From NCBI RefSeq assembly GCF_014280035.1, contig NZ_CP047957.1, positions 1,860,001-1,924,000 on the forward strand: a DNA stretch of 64,000 nt. The letters are read 5' to 3'. This document shows positions 10,052-19,430 of the stretch, piece after piece. The notes under the pieces are model-generated. The model was given only the letters and a program-made list of their open reading frames with translations. It was not told the origin of the DNA and made no database searches. The position numbers and the translations under genes were made by a program. Every line of letters starts with the position of its first letter. Positions within the stretch are counted from its first letter, which is position 1. The DNA comes from Synechococcus sp. A18-25c (GTDB lineage: Bacteria > Cyanobacteriota > Cyanobacteriia > PCC-6307 > Cyanobiaceae).

Positions 10052-11445
10052 CGGGCCCCTTGAGTCGCTGAACGGTTCGACGGTGAAGGCTGGCCCAAGA
10101 TTTCCTCCGACCCATCTCGCGTTTCCGGCGGCACGATCCCGAACCAGCGGCGCAATCGTGGAATCACCAATGCGATGGGGGCGACCTGACGGGTCGTAAT
10201 CGCCACGGTGAGCTGATCGGCTGTTTTAGGAGCAAAGGGGGGATTCCCTTTGGAATTCCAGACGTAACCAGCACGGTTATCGCGTTGATCGGTGACGGAG
10301 CGCTCGAGCTCCACCACGGCCAGTGTGGGACTGGGTTCACGCTTGCGGATCACGGTCGCTAGTTCACTCACACCCAGACGCGCTTCGAGCTCCTGATCGC
10401 CGCTGGGTAATTCAGCCAGCTGCACCACACGCCCTTGGATACCGCCCACCTCGGAGCGACGCATCCCCACCGGTGTCACCAACACCGACATCCCCACGGC
10501 GACCTGGGCTGATTCACGAGCCGAAAGAAACACAGGCACCCGAGCAGGGTTAGCCAGCGATTCCCGGCTCAGCAGGAGGAGTGAATCACCTTTGGAGACT
10601 CCTTCACCATCATTGGGAACAACCTGACGGATGTAGACATCGTGATCAGCAAAAATCAAACCATTGGAGATCATTTGAGCCAATGACCGTCGCAGCTTGA
10701 TAGATGACTGCTCCAATTGGGCTTGAAGATTGGCAAGCGAATCTTGATTGGAAAAAATCTGGGATTCGAGATTATCGACCTCAGCTTGATTTTGAAGAAT
10801 GGTGGGTTTACTGACATATCCCTTCGCAGCGAGAGCTTGCATTGAACTAAAAAACGCCTGACGACTCTTCAATTCTTTCTCAAGAATCGTTTGCTTTTCT
10901 GCCAGGGTTTTTTGTTGAACTCGAGTGAGAACACCCACAGAGGTGAGGGTGTCGAGCTGTGACTGCAATGCCTCTTGCTCTTGAAGAGATTGCAACCACA
11001 TCAGCAGCGTTCCTTGTGCATACGACGTCTGGCCAGGCACCACAGCATCGGAGCTCAATCGCTGCCGCGATTGTGAGGATGCATAGGAACGAAGAATGCT
11101 GCGAGACAGCTCCATCACTTCGGCATTGGACAGTGATTCCGGCTCACGTTGAAACCGCAAGGCGTCATCAGCCCAGTCATAGCTGGCATCTGCAAACGTC
11201 CATCGCGCTCTGCCATCGACGGCAGCACGAACACGATTGATCACACCAACGGGCAAAAGAACGCCCGTGCCAGTGACCTCGATCGGAATTCGTGCCAGCA
11301 CCGACCAGAGCACACCAACGCATGCCAAAACCACCCCAAAACCAAGGGTGAGACGCAACGGTGGTGACAACACAACGATTGGATTTTGTTTGTCTCCCGA
11401 CTGATGGCGTTTCCGCAGGGCGCGTGTTTCAAAAATCTGTCTCAT
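10048..11445 (-). CDS. HlyD-family secretion adaptor of the lanthipeptide exporter
   Basis: This 465-residue periplasmic adaptor would connect the ABC transporters to the outer-membrane channel. One membrane anchor lies near the N-terminus (LTLGFGVVLACVGVLWSVLA). Next comes a short beta segment and a long coiled coil rich in Gln, Leu and Ser around residues 120-270 (for example LQEQEALQSQLDTLTSVGVL), then the beta-barrel part with VYIRQVVPNDGEGVSKGDSL. The layout fits the NHLM secretion-protein branch of HlyD. It overlaps the TolC-like gene and the peptidase-ABC gene by 4 nt each. Confidence 0.9.
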   Translation of the reverse strand: MRQIFETRALRKRHQSGDKQNPIVVLSPPLRLTLGFGVVLACVGVLWSVLARIPIEVTGTGVLLPVGVINRVRAAVDGRARWTFADASYDWADDALRFQREPESLSNAEVMELSRSILRSYASSQSRQRLSSDAVVPGQTSYAQGTLLMWLQSLQEQEALQSQLDTLTSVGVLTRVQQKTLAEKQTILEKELKSRQAFFSSMQALAAKGYVSKPTILQNQAEVDNLESQIFSNQDSLANLQAQLEQSSIKLRRSLAQMISNGLIFADHDVYIRQVVPNDGEGVSKGDSLLLLSRESLANPARVPVFLSARESAQVAVGMSVLVTPVGMRRSEVGGIQGRVVQLAELPSGDQELEARLGVSELATVIRKREPSPTLAVVELERSVTDQRDNRAGYVWNSKGNPPFAPKTADQLTVAITTRQVAPIALVIPRLRRWFGIVPPETRDGSEEILGQPSPSNRSATQGAR

Positions 11446-12989
11446 CGCAACCGCTGCTCTTGTTCACGCACCAACGCACCACTGTCTCCAGGCCAGGTCG
11501 CCGAGAAGCGGTACAACTCGGCGACGGCCTTGTTGTAAGCCAGGGTTGCCTGTGAAAGTTGCTGCGATGACGTTCCCCACTGTTCAATTGTTTGCACGAT
11601 GGTGGTGATGTCACCAACACCGATGTCAAAGCGTGCACGTGCAGCCTCTTGTGCCGTCAGAGCTGCTTGATACGCCATCCGTGCACTGTCAACAGCCACC
11701 TGAGACGCCTCATAGTCGCCGTAACTGGAACGGATTTGCTGAACGGTCTGCAGACGATTTGACTCAGCCACGGATCGCTTCTGCTCAGCTTGAGCGTATT
11801 CGGATTGGGCCTGGGCTGCATCAATGCCGCCATCGAACAATGTCCAGTTGAAGCCGATGCCAACAGCACCATTCCATGTTTTCAACCCCGACTGAGCAAA
11901 CGTGGTGTCACGACCAGGGACCCCATTGATCACACCACTCTCCAGCCGAAGGCTTCCCGTGCCCACCACCTGAAAGACGGGAAGGTATTGATTCATTTGC
12001 GCGATCCCACTCCACTGCGCCGACTCCGCAGCAGCAAGGCTGGCGAGGATCTCCTCACGCAGCCGCGTGGCACGGGCAATGGTTTCCGGGAGTGGAACCA
12101 TCCAGCTGTTGTAAAGCTTGGCCTTCTCCGCGGGCAACACCAAGCTGTCGTCCGGCAACCCGAGCTGGCGGGCCAATTGAGCGGCTTCTGTGATGTACGA
12201 CTGCGTGAACGAAACCAGCTGATTGAGTTGATTAAACAGCTGGGACTCCGTCTGGGCCAGATCCAAAACGGTGGCCAATTGAATTCCATAACGGGCTCTG
12301 ATCACCTCCATCTGGCGACGGTTGATGTCGTAAATCTGCTGGAAATCAGTAATGAGCTGACGGGTACTCTGCAGGGTGTAATAAGCAGTCTGGATCTGCA
12401 GGATCAGATTTCTGGCGCTGACATCAAACAACAGCTTCTGTTGACGCAGTGCCTCTGAAGCGGCATTGATATTGGGCTGCCGCGTGGGATCGATGAAGCT
12501 CCAGGACGCGGTCGCACCCGGCTGCAAAACGGCCGTGGTGGTGAATTGCTTCACCTGGCTTGGTGCGTTCGGAGCACTACCGAGAGTCGAGATCACCTGC
12601 TCCTGTTGTGAGTTGTAGAAACGCTGGATGTAGGTATTCGCGTTTAAACCAACGAATGGCGAGCCATTGGAGAGCTCAAGCGTGGGATACCACTGACGTT
12701 GCGCGGCGATCAGTTGCCACTCGTAGTCCTGAATCGTGCGAAATGCAGCGACAAGATCAGGGTTATTGCGCAGTCCCAGCTCAATCGCCTCCTCAAGGGA
12801 GACCTTCCTTGAGGAGGCATCAACGCGATCCCGCAGTTGCTGAAGCTTGTCGACTAAGGCATCAGCCTTCTGCTCGTTTGCTCGAGGGTCTCGCTGATCC
12901 AACGCATGCGGCTCCGCTCTCAGAGGCGTCAAAAAGCCTGTAAGCAAGGCGAGCACCAAAGGAAGCAGAGCCACACGCTTCACCGGCAT
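11442..12989 (-). CDS. TolC-like outer-membrane efflux channel
   Basis: This 515-residue protein begins with a signal peptide ([20 protein letters not shown]). It has the duplicated layout of TolC-type proteins: [24 protein letters not shown] near residue 65, a first helical half, and a second half containing [18 protein letters not shown] and [21 protein letters not shown]. It would give the exporter its exit pore across the outer membrane. It is the first gene of the minus-strand operon. Its start lies about 150 nt from the divergent cobQ start, so the operon promoter is expected in that gap. Confidence 0.9.
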   Translation of the reverse strand: MPVKRVALLPLVLALLTGFLTPLRAEPHALDQRDPRANEQKADALVDKLQQLRDRVDASSRKVSLEEAIELGLRNNPDLVAAFRTIQDYEWQLIAAQRQWYPTLELSNGSPFVGLNANTYIQRFYNSQQEQVISTLGSAPNAPSQVKQFTTTAVLQPGATASWSFIDPTRQPNINAASEALRQQKLLFDVSARNLILQIQTAYYTLQSTRQLITDFQQIYDINRRQMEVIRARYGIQLATVLDLAQTESQLFNQLNQLVSFTQSYITEAAQLARQLGLPDDSLVLPAEKAKLYNSWMVPLPETIARATRLREEILASLAAAESAQWSGIAQMNQYLPVFQVVGTGSLRLESGVINGVPGRDTTFAQSGLKTWNGAVGIGFNWTLFDGGIDAAQAQSEYAQAEQKRSVAESNRLQTVQQIRSSYGDYEASQVAVDSARMAYQAALTAQEAARARFDIGVGDITTIVQTIEQWGTSSQQLSQATLAYNKAVAELYRFSATWPGDSGALVREQEQRLR

Positions 12990-13140
12990 TGGTCAGCGTG
13001 CCCTCACTCGACAACTGCCCGTATCGAACCACAGGTTTTTCAGCTGTCGAGTCTGTGATCACGTGCCATTCACGACGACGCAAACCGTCGATGGGTGGCT
13101 TGCGATGCTCAACATCAGCCGATCGCAGCAACCCATTCGA

Positions 13141-14655
13141 ATGAGCAGCCCCTCGCCAGCCCCCCTGATGGTGCTTGGCACCAGCAGCGGTGCCGGCAAA
13201 TCGTTGATGACAGCTGCCCTGTGTCGCGTGCTCAGGCGGCGCGGTGAACGTCCGCTGCCCTTCAAGGGCCAGAACATGAGCAACAACGCCTGGGTGGACC
13301 AAGGCGGTGGCGAAATGGCCTATTCCCAAGCACTCCAGGCCTGGGCCGCTGAGCTGGAACCCGATCATGCAATGAATCCCGTGTTGCTCAAACCGCAGGG
13401 CGACTCGACCAGTGAAGTCATTCACCTTGGGGCTTCGGTCGGGCAGTGCCGTGCTGAGCACTACTACCGCGACTGGTTTCGCCCAGGCTGGGTTGCGATT
13501 CGCGAGGGTCTGAGAACGCTTCAGGAGGCGCATCCAGGCGGACGCCTGGTGTTGGAGGGAGCTGGTAGTCCGGTGGAGGTGAACCTGCAGGCACGCGACC
13601 TGACCAATCTCCGCCTGGCGCAGTACCTCCGAGCCCATTGCCTGCTGGTGGCTGACATCGAACGGGGGGGCGTGTTCGCCCAGATTGTGGGAACGCTGCA
13701 GCTTCTGAGGCCAGTGGAACGACCTCTGATCCGCGGGCTTTTGATCAATCGTTTTCGTGGCCGCCGGGAGCTCTTCGACGAAGGCCGCCGCTGGCTGGAA
13801 GCCAACACTGGCGTGCCGGTGGTGGGCGTGATGCCATGGCTCGATGAGCTGTTTCCCCCCGAAGATTCGCTTGATCTCCTGGAACGCCGCGGACGCAAAC
13901 GCGCCGCTGAGCTGGACATCGCCGTGCTCAAGCTGCCATCACTGAGCAACTTTTCCGACCTGGACCCCCTAGAGGCGGAGCCGACGGTTCAACTGCGTTG
14001 GGTCTCCCCTGGGGACTCGCTTGGCACCCCCGACGCGGTGGTCATTCCAGGCAGCAAACAGACCTTGCGGGATCTAGCCAGCTTGCGCCGTACCGGCCTC
14101 GATGCCGCGTTGGTTGATTTCGCCATGCAGGGAGGAGAGGTGTTCGGTATTTGCGGCGGCATGCAGATGATGGGCGAATCTCTGCAGGATCCGGACGGGC
14201 TTGAGGGCGAGCCTCACAGCAACACGCCCAGCGGCCACGAACCAGGATTAGCGCTGCTGCCCATTCGGACCGTGTTCGGCGGAGCCAAAGCGCTGCGACA
14301 ACGTCAGAGCCCTGCACTTTGGCCACCGCAGATGCCGCCGCTCCGATTGGAGGGATTCGAACTGCACCGGGGACTGACCGACGTCTGTGGTGACTGCACA
14401 CCACTTTGCGGCGACGAAGAACTCGGGTGGATCAAGCACCACAACGGCCAGGCTGGAGCCGCCGCAGGAACGTACCTACACGGAATCTTCGACAACGGTG
14501 CCTGGCGTCGTCGCTGGCTGAACCGGTTGCGACGTCGACGCGATCTGCCCGAACTGAACGAGGATCAACCCCATCACAGCCGACAGCGTGAGGCACTGCT
14601 CGATCGTCTCGCCGATGCGTTCGAGCAGCATGTGAATCTGGACCCATTGCTGTAA
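13141..14655 (+). CDS. cobQ: Cobyric acid synthase
   Basis: This cytoplasmic glutamine-dependent amidase converts adenosylcobyrinate a,c-diamide to cobyric acid in (pseudo)cobalamin synthesis. The N-terminal P-loop domain reads [20 protein letters not shown], followed by [13 protein letters not shown]. The C-terminal amidotransferase-like domain has [12 protein letters not shown] with the catalytic Cys, and [10 protein letters not shown] with the His. The length of 504 residues is normal. In-frame ATGs also occur at 13063 and 13105; I chose 13141 because family members begin close to the P-loop. A divergent export operon shares the upstream gap. Confidence 0.95.
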   Translation: MSSPSPAPLMVLGTSSGAGKSLMTAALCRVLRRRGERPLPFKGQNMSNNAWVDQGGGEMAYSQALQAWAAELEPDHAMNPVLLKPQGDSTSEVIHLGASVGQCRAEHYYRDWFRPGWVAIREGLRTLQEAHPGGRLVLEGAGSPVEVNLQARDLTNLRLAQYLRAHCLLVADIERGGVFAQIVGTLQLLRPVERPLIRGLLINRFRGRRELFDEGRRWLEANTGVPVVGVMPWLDELFPPEDSLDLLERRGRKRAAELDIAVLKLPSLSNFSDLDPLEAEPTVQLRWVSPGDSLGTPDAVVIPGSKQTLRDLASLRRTGLDAALVDFAMQGGEVFGICGGMQMMGESLQDPDGLEGEPHSNTPSGHEPGLALLPIRTVFGGAKALRQRQSPALWPPQMPPLRLEGFELHRGLTDVCGDCTPLCGDEELGWIKHHNGQAGAAAGTYLHGIFDNGAWRRRWLNRLRRRRDLPELNEDQPHHSRQREALLDRLADAFEQHVNLDPLL

Positions 14656-14661
14656 TCCCCC

Positions 14662-14913
14662 TTGAGCGCCAGGCCCCCAAAGGTGGAGATTCACTGGCCG
14701 AATGGCCGTCGCAGCGTCTGCTGCCAAGGAGAGGACTGGCTTCAGGCGGCGCAACAGGCGGGGATGCACATCCCAACCGGGTGCCTTGGTGGCAGCTGCG
14801 GTGCCTGCGAGATCGAAGTGAACGGAACCGTGGTGAGGTCCTGCATCAGCACCGTGCCTGCGCCAGCATCAGGCCAGCTGAGGGTGGAGTTGGCCACCGA
14901 CCCCTACTGGTGA
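14662..14913 (+). CDS. Small plant-type [2Fe-2S] ferredoxin-like protein
   Basis: The 83-residue product has the iron-sulfur loop TGCLGGSCGACEIEVNG: C41, C46 and C49 in a C-x4-C-x2-C pattern, with a fourth Cys at 61. The fourth Cys is much closer than in classic photosynthetic ferredoxins, where it lies about 29 residues further on, so this is a short, divergent member. It may carry electrons in the cytoplasm; its partner is unknown. The proposed TTG start lies 6 nt after cobQ, and a GTG at 14683 is the alternative. Its stop overlaps the next start (GTGA). Confidence 0.8.
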   Translation: MSARPPKVEIHWPNGRRSVCCQGEDWLQAAQQAGMHIPTGCLGGSCGACEIEVNGTVVRSCISTVPAPASGQLRVELATDPYW

Positions 14914-16112
14914 TCACCTCCTCCACATCAAAGCCGCGTTCTCTCCTGTGGTGGAGTCTGCGCGCCCTGCTGGCCGGCGCTGCAGGAGGGGCGATGGCCG
15001 CCGTGGTGGTGAGCCTGGCCCTCACCGTGCAGCATTGGATCTGGGGTGCTGCTGTGCTGCGAGGTCTCCCCAGTGAGCGTCCGTTGCTCTGGTGCCTGCT
15101 TTGGGCGGGCGGGATCGGCCTGATGCTGAGCCTTTTGCAACGGCAACAGCTGGACCGCGGCTTGCCTGAAATGAAAGAGACCCTGGCCCAGTTGCGAGCA
15201 CCTGAAGGACTGAACACGCACAACGGACTCACCCAACTGCTTGGAGGAGCGCTGGCGCTCGCAGGTGGCGGCACTCTGGGCCCGGAAGCACTGATGACCC
15301 GTCTGGTGGCCGTGGGCAGCCACCAGATCTGGAAGGGTGCCGATCGCACTCTGGTGGCAGCCGCGATGGCGGGCTCTCTGGGCCTGTTCCACTCACCCCT
15401 GGTGGGAGGAGCCGCCCTGGCCGGAAAGAAATGGCAGCTGATCTGGCGCTGGCTGCCGGGCACAATCGGCGGCGTTGCCGGTTTCGTGGCCTTTCACGGT
15501 CTGAATGATTTCGGCGGTGGCATGCGCGGTGTTCCCTACCTCTGGCCCACCGGCCAGGAGCAACGCCTTGGTGCCATGGTCGCTGCCGTGCTGGCTGGCC
15601 TGGTGGGCTGGCTTGCGGGCCAGATGATGCGGCGCTGGCGTCAGTGGCTGCGCCAGTTCCACTTGCTAGAGCGGTTCTGGTGGACTCCGATCGCCACCGG
15701 CCTGGTCGTGGGACTCTGCCTTTGGGGGCTGCCCTTGGCGGCCTTCTCTGGCGAAAACCAACTGAAACCGCTCGTGCTCGGCGCCTGGACGCTGAGCACG
15801 GAAATGCTGGTGCTCTCAGCCATCGGCAAGTTGCTGATGGTGGGGCTGTGCCTCGAGACCGGATGGCGTGGCGGGCAGTTTTTTCCAGTGATCCTGGCCA
15901 GCAGCGCCCTGGGCATGGGGCTGCACCAATGGATTCCCTGGATTGGCGGTCTCGACAGTTGGAGCGCAGGGGTGGTCGGGGGCAGCCTCTCGGTTCTGCT
16001 GTCCTCTCCTTTGCTGGGACTGGTTCTAGGTCTAACCCTGCTGCAAGGCCACGGTGCCGGAGCGCTGGTCATCGGGCTCTTGGTGGGACAACTGCTGCAG
16101 CGCGTCCATTGA
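14910..16112 (+). CDS. ClC-family chloride channel or transporter
   Basis: This membrane protein of 400 residues has about ten hydrophobic helices. GGGTLGPEALMTRLVAVGS matches the second ClC signature (GxEGP), and GGQFFPVILASSALGMG matches the third (GGxFxP). The Glu in LGPEA is shifted relative to the classic gating Glu, so whether it is a channel or a proton-coupled exchanger cannot be read. I set the start at the GTG that overlaps the ferredoxin stop. The frame is open upstream, but that part overlaps the ferredoxin coding region. Confidence 0.85.
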   Translation: MITSSTSKPRSLLWWSLRALLAGAAGGAMAAVVVSLALTVQHWIWGAAVLRGLPSERPLLWCLLWAGGIGLMLSLLQRQQLDRGLPEMKETLAQLRAPEGLNTHNGLTQLLGGALALAGGGTLGPEALMTRLVAVGSHQIWKGADRTLVAAAMAGSLGLFHSPLVGGAALAGKKWQLIWRWLPGTIGGVAGFVAFHGLNDFGGGMRGVPYLWPTGQEQRLGAMVAAVLAGLVGWLAGQMMRRWRQWLRQFHLLERFWWTPIATGLVVGLCLWGLPLAAFSGENQLKPLVLGAWTLSTEMLVLSAIGKLLMVGLCLETGWRGGQFFPVILASSALGMGLHQWIPWIGGLDSWSAGVVGGSLSVLLSSPLLGLVLGLTLLQGHGAGALVIGLLVGQLLQRVH

Positions 16113-16999
16113 CCGGATTGATCGCCGGCCTGGTTGCGGCCCTGGCCTGGACCCTGGCCAGCAGCCTCTGGCGCAGTCTGTCCACGTCGTTGAACGCCAT
16201 TCAACTGAATGGTCTGAAAAATGCTTTAGCCAGCCTGGTGCTGCTCCCGGTGTTGATCACACTGCCTTGGGTGCAGCAGTCCCAGGCACTGTTCTGGCTT
16301 CTGATCAGTGGAGGGTTGGGGATCGCCTTGGGAGACAGCCTGTATCTCGCCGCACTGAGGCGTCTTGGCACCCGCCGCACGCTGACGATGGAATCCCTGT
16401 CGCCCCTCATTGCAGCGAGCAGCGGTTGGTTGACCCTGGGAGAACAACTTCCGGCAGGAGCTTGGGGTGGCGCTCTGTTGGTCACGGCATCCGTGATGAT
16501 CGTCGCCCTGCAGCAACCGCCTGAAACCACCGTCCAACGCGACCGCCAGAGCAGAGTTCAACGTCAGGGCGTTCTGATGGCACTGCTAGCGGTGGCCTGC
16601 AGCGTGGCCGGTGCCGGCGTCTCGCGCAGCGTGCTGATCAGTGCCGATCTAACCCCGCTGCAGAGTGCCGCCTGTCGGCTGCTGGGGGGGTTGGCATTGC
16701 TTTTGCCATGGATGCGCATCCGATGGCGACGCATGACGATGCCTTGGCCACAGCCGCATCCCCGCAAACGGCGTTGGCCGACTGTGCTGATGGCCACCCT
16801 GCTGGGCACGGTGCTGGGCATTTTGCTTCAGCAAATTGCGCTGCAGAAGCTGCCTCTGGGGATTGCGACCACCGTGCTGAGTACAGCGCCAGTCATGGCG
16901 ATTCTGGTCGCCCGCGCCGAGCAAGACCGCCTCGGCTGGAAGGGTCTGATGGCCTCTCTGCTGGCAGTCAGCGGCGTAGCACTGGCCGTGCTGAGTTGA
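16109..16999 (+). CDS. EamA/DMT-family membrane transporter
   Basis: This protein of about 296 residues has ten predicted membrane helices in two repeats. The first starts LTGLIAGLVAALAWTLASSL and the second GVLMALLAVACSVAGAGVSRS, the typical pattern of the drug/metabolite transporter superfamily. The substrate cannot be inferred. The TTG start overlaps the stop of the channel gene, and no better start is available without running through it. The two repeats are linked by a polar stretch rich in Gln and Arg. It lies in the cobQ-led run of abutting plus-strand genes. Confidence 0.82.
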   Translation: MTGLIAGLVAALAWTLASSLWRSLSTSLNAIQLNGLKNALASLVLLPVLITLPWVQQSQALFWLLISGGLGIALGDSLYLAALRRLGTRRTLTMESLSPLIAASSGWLTLGEQLPAGAWGGALLVTASVMIVALQQPPETTVQRDRQSRVQRQGVLMALLAVACSVAGAGVSRSVLISADLTPLQSAACRLLGGLALLLPWMRIRWRRMTMPWPQPHPRKRRWPTVLMATLLGTVLGILLQQIALQKLPLGIATTVLSTAPVMAILVARAEQDRLGWKGLMASLLAVSGVALAVLS

Positions 17000-17028
17000 C
17001 TACGGTCTGCGGGTTTAATGCAACCGAG

Positions 17029-17772
17029 ATGTCCGATCAAGCCACGTACTACGGCGCCAACGGGTGGTTGTTGGAGTTGGGTGATCGACGCATCCTCGTC
17101 GACCCATGGTTGACCGGTCCATTGGTGTTTCCACCGGGCGCTTGGCTGCTGAAAGGAGAACTGCCCCAGGATCAACCCGTCCCTGAGGAGCTCGATCTGA
17201 TCCTGCTCACTCAAGGGCTACCGGACCACAGCCACCCCGAAACCCTGCGGATGCTGGACAAAACAGTGCCCGTTCTGGGCTCCCCTGCTGCAGGGAAGGT
17301 CGTGCAGCGATTGGGCTTCGAACGCATCAACACCCTTCGCCCCGGTGAGACCCACTGCATCGGTGATCTCAGCGTGCGCGCCACCGCTGGCGCGGCCGTT
17401 CCAATGGTGGAAAACGGATACCTCTTGGATTGGCCCGGAGGCTCGCTCTACCTGGAGCCCCATGGGGTGCTCGATCCTGAACTGCTGTCGCGCAGGGTCG
17501 ACACCGTGATCACGCCGGTGGTCGACCTTGGTTTGCCGCTCGTTGGATCGTTCATCACGGGTGCCACGGTGATGCCTGAGCTGATCAAGCGATTTCAACC
17601 CAAAACCGTGTTGGCTAGCACCACCGGTGGGGATGTGCGCTTTAGTGGTTTGATCAGTCGTCTCCTCGATGGAGGCGATGCGGCACAATCCGCACCCCAG
17701 CCAGCGAATGACTCGGGTTTTGTAACCCCCAGGGTGGGGAAACCAATCCCATTGTCCTCCGAACAGCGCTAG
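17029..17772 (+). CDS. MBL-fold metallo-hydrolase-like protein
   Basis: This 247-residue cytoplasmic protein opens with TYYGANGWLLELGDRRILVDPWLTGP, the first strands of a metallo-beta-lactamase fold. The metal motif HxHxDH is degenerate: the corresponding place reads TQGLPDHSHPETL, keeping only DH and a later His. The catalytic status is therefore uncertain. A second conserved block is PGGSLYLEPHGVLDPELL. It follows the DMT transporter after 29 nt. The ATG at 17029 follows a stretch with no similarity to the family, which supports this start. Confidence 0.8.
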   Translation: MSDQATYYGANGWLLELGDRRILVDPWLTGPLVFPPGAWLLKGELPQDQPVPEELDLILLTQGLPDHSHPETLRMLDKTVPVLGSPAAGKVVQRLGFERINTLRPGETHCIGDLSVRATAGAAVPMVENGYLLDWPGGSLYLEPHGVLDPELLSRRVDTVITPVVDLGLPLVGSFITGATVMPELIKRFQPKTVLASTTGGDVRFSGLISRLLDGGDAAQSAPQPANDSGFVTPRVGKPIPLSSEQR

Positions 17773-17797
17773 AGAGACATCAGAACGTGGAGCCCTG

Positions 17798-18463
17798 GTG
17801 ATGGCGCTGGATCAGCTGCTCACGCAACTGGAGGTCTGCACCGACGGCCCAGGATTCACACCACTCAATCATCAACTCAACCAGCTGATCAGCGATGCAG
17901 GATTGGGGCATGGCGTGATCCATCTCACTTGCCTGCACACCAGCTGCAGCCTCACGATCAACGAGAACGCCGACCCAAGGGTGCTGAAGGATCTGGCGGC
18001 ATGGATGGACGCTGTCGTTCCACAGGATGGTTCCGGCCCTACGGATCCGGATGGGCGACGACGACGCTACTTGCATGATGACGAAGGTGATGACGACATG
18101 CCGGCTCATATCCGCACGGCTCTCACCACACAAACGATGAGCTTGAGTGTGGTGGAAGGACGACTGCTGCTGGGCACGTGGCAAGCGATTTACTTGTGGG
18201 AGCACCGTGCATCCCCCCATCGGCGGCGTCTGTCCTGTCATCTGATCGGTGACCTCGATGGCGACACCACGCCGGCAGAGCCGAGCGCAGTGGCCATGCG
18301 AAGCAACACAGCCGCAATGCTGCAACGCCGAAATGCGTCCAAACTCAACGACCTGGTGCAGGCACGCCATGTGCCTGAAGCCTGGGCGGAAGACGGCGGC
18401 ATCGACACGGATGTCGACCTGCTGATCGACCGCCTGCATGAGATTTCTGATCAGCCGCAGTAA
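17798..18463 (+). CDS. YjbQ (UPF0047) family protein
   Basis: The N-terminal 155 residues match the YjbQ/UPF0047 family: GVIHLTCLHTSCSLTINENADPRVLKDLAAWMD, then LHDDEGDDDMPAHIRTALT and LLLGTWQAIYLWEHR. Some members have weak thiamine-phosphate synthase activity; the physiological role is unclear. A further tail of about 65 residues, absent from typical members of about 140 residues, extends the C-terminus. The start is GTG immediately followed by ATG, and either is possible. It lies just after the MBL-fold gene. Confidence 0.85.
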   Translation: MMALDQLLTQLEVCTDGPGFTPLNHQLNQLISDAGLGHGVIHLTCLHTSCSLTINENADPRVLKDLAAWMDAVVPQDGSGPTDPDGRRRRYLHDDEGDDDMPAHIRTALTTQTMSLSVVEGRLLLGTWQAIYLWEHRASPHRRRLSCHLIGDLDGDTTPAEPSAVAMRSNTAAMLQRRNASKLNDLVQARHVPEAWAEDGGIDTDVDLLIDRLHEISDQPQ

Positions 18464-18501
18464 TGCTTCAGGCCTGCCTTCTCCCTGATCTGCGCCAGGC
18501 G

Positions 18502-18750
18502 ATGACAAGCCTTTCAACGCCACGAAACACCACCCGTATGTACTTGACCGGTCTGCTCAGCAACGTCATGGAGTGGTAGGACTTCGCGGTGTAGGGCGAC
18601 GTCACCACAGCGATCGGACGACTGTTGTTCCCCTCGTCCTGTCCAACGACATCACTGACTGGCGCTTTCGGCGCATTTGCCGAAGTTGTTCTGGTGCGCA
18701 ACGGCGCAAAGCGAAGCTGCCGGGAGCCTGAGTGGCTGCCAGTGGATTGA
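18502..18750 (+). pseudogene. Remnant of an MFS (metabolite:H+ symporter, ProP-like) transporter
   Basis: One continuous frame starting at ATG 18502 reads LTGLLSNVMEW, a stop, DFAV, a stop, then IGRLLFPSS and TGAFGAFA. This matches the first helix and loop of MHS-type transporters, where the consensus is NVMEWYDFAVYGY. The two stops are TAG at 18577 and 18592, each exactly where the family has Tyr. Similarity fades after GAFGAFA and the frame ends at 18748-18750. The family has about 430 residues, so nearly all of it is lost. It is clearly non-functional. Confidence 0.7.
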
Positions 18751-18864
18751 TCACCTTGATCACCATCGCAGGATGCACAAGGCAAACCTCCTTTCGACCG
18801 ATCGATGCATGACGTGCTGGTGGGGCGACACGGCTACAACGTGGTGAGTGATCGGACTGCACTG

Positions 18865-19152
18865 ATGTGTCTTGTTGGACTCCTCGGCCTGATCACACCG
18901 CGCCTGATCTTGATCTTGATGTGGCTGTTCAGCCCGGAATTCGTCCTTCAGCCGTTTGCCGATCTACCCATCCCCAATCCGATCATGCTGGTGCTGGGAC
19001 TGGTGGTGCTACCCACCACCACGCTGGGCTATTGCTGGGCCGTCGCTTCATTAGACGGCATTGCATCACTTAGCGGTTTGCTGGTGGTATTAATCGGACT
19101 TTTGATTGATGTGGGGTTGATTGGCAATGGCCGAGGAAAGGGCCGACGCTGA
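18865..19152 (+). CDS. Small membrane protein, unknown function
   Basis: The 95-residue product has three hydrophobic segments: LVGLLGLITPRLILILMWLF, then IMLVLGLVVLPTTTLGYCWA, then LSGLLVVLIGLLIDVGLIG. The order of a proline-arginine in the first helix, WLF, LPTTTLGYCW and a final ...D.G helix is familiar from a widespread family of small bacterial membrane proteins of unknown role. I chose the ATG at 18865; an upstream in-frame ATG (18805) would add 20 polar residues that do not fit the family. It lies downstream of the MFS relic. Confidence 0.65.
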   Translation: MCLVGLLGLITPRLILILMWLFSPEFVLQPFADLPIPNPIMLVLGLVVLPTTTLGYCWAVASLDGIASLSGLLVVLIGLLIDVGLIGNGRGKGRR

Positions 19153-19154
19153 TC

Positions 19155-19250
19155 TCAATCGCTCTGGCCGTCGTCCATGCCGCGGCGCACCAGCATTTGA
19201 GTGAGCAACAGGAAGGCCAAAAAACCCGCAACAACAATCAGGAGTTTCAC
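19155..19250 (-). CDS. 31-residue single-helix membrane microprotein
   Basis: This short frame begins with GTG and encodes a basic start followed by KLLIVVAGFLAFLLLTQML, then VRRGMDDGQSD. It has one membrane helix and a charged cytoplasmic end that follows the positive-inside rule. It lies 12 nt downstream of the 55-residue microprotein gene on the same strand, suggesting one transcript. A TTG one codon upstream is an alternative start. There is no recognised family. It is too short for confidence from reading alone. Confidence 0.4.
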   Translation of the reverse strand: MKLLIVVAGFLAFLLLTQMLVRRGMDDGQSD

Positions 19251-19262
19251 CAACGCTAGAAA

Positions 19263-19430
19263 TCACGATCGATCTTGGATCAGCCTATTGAGGCGCTGAC
19301 GCATGCGATTCACGCGTGCACGCTCTTGTTCAGCTTGATCGGTTCGTCTGGCTGCAACCCATAACACGGTCAGTGTGCTGAGCATCCCGACCATGAACAG
19401 AACCAAGCTGACCGGCTGGAAAGGTTCCAT
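19263..19430 (-). CDS. 55-residue membrane-anchored coiled-coil microprotein
   Basis: ATG at 19430 opens a 55-residue frame. Its N-terminal helix (VSLVLFMVGMLSTLTVLWVA) is followed by a strongly charged stretch rich in Arg, Gln and Glu, with Leu/Val at heptad-like spacing (QERARVNRMRQRLNRLIQD). It would be anchored in a membrane with the helical tail on the cytoplasmic side. A second microprotein gene follows on the same strand. The organised composition supports a real gene; the function is unknown. Confidence 0.5.
   Translation of the reverse strand: MEPFQPVSLVLFMVGMLSTLTVLWVAARRTDQAEQERARVNRMRQRLNRLIQDRS

Noticed and set aside
12990-13140. Cobalamin riboswitch before cobQ
   Set aside because: I looked for the conserved B12-box and the typical multi-helix layout in this 150-base gap and did not see them; the gap is also short.
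18502-18750. Recoding of the TAG codons as an amino acid in the MFS relic
   Set aside because: The frame soon ends at TGA and nine tenths of the transporter is absent, so decay explains the stops better than readthrough.
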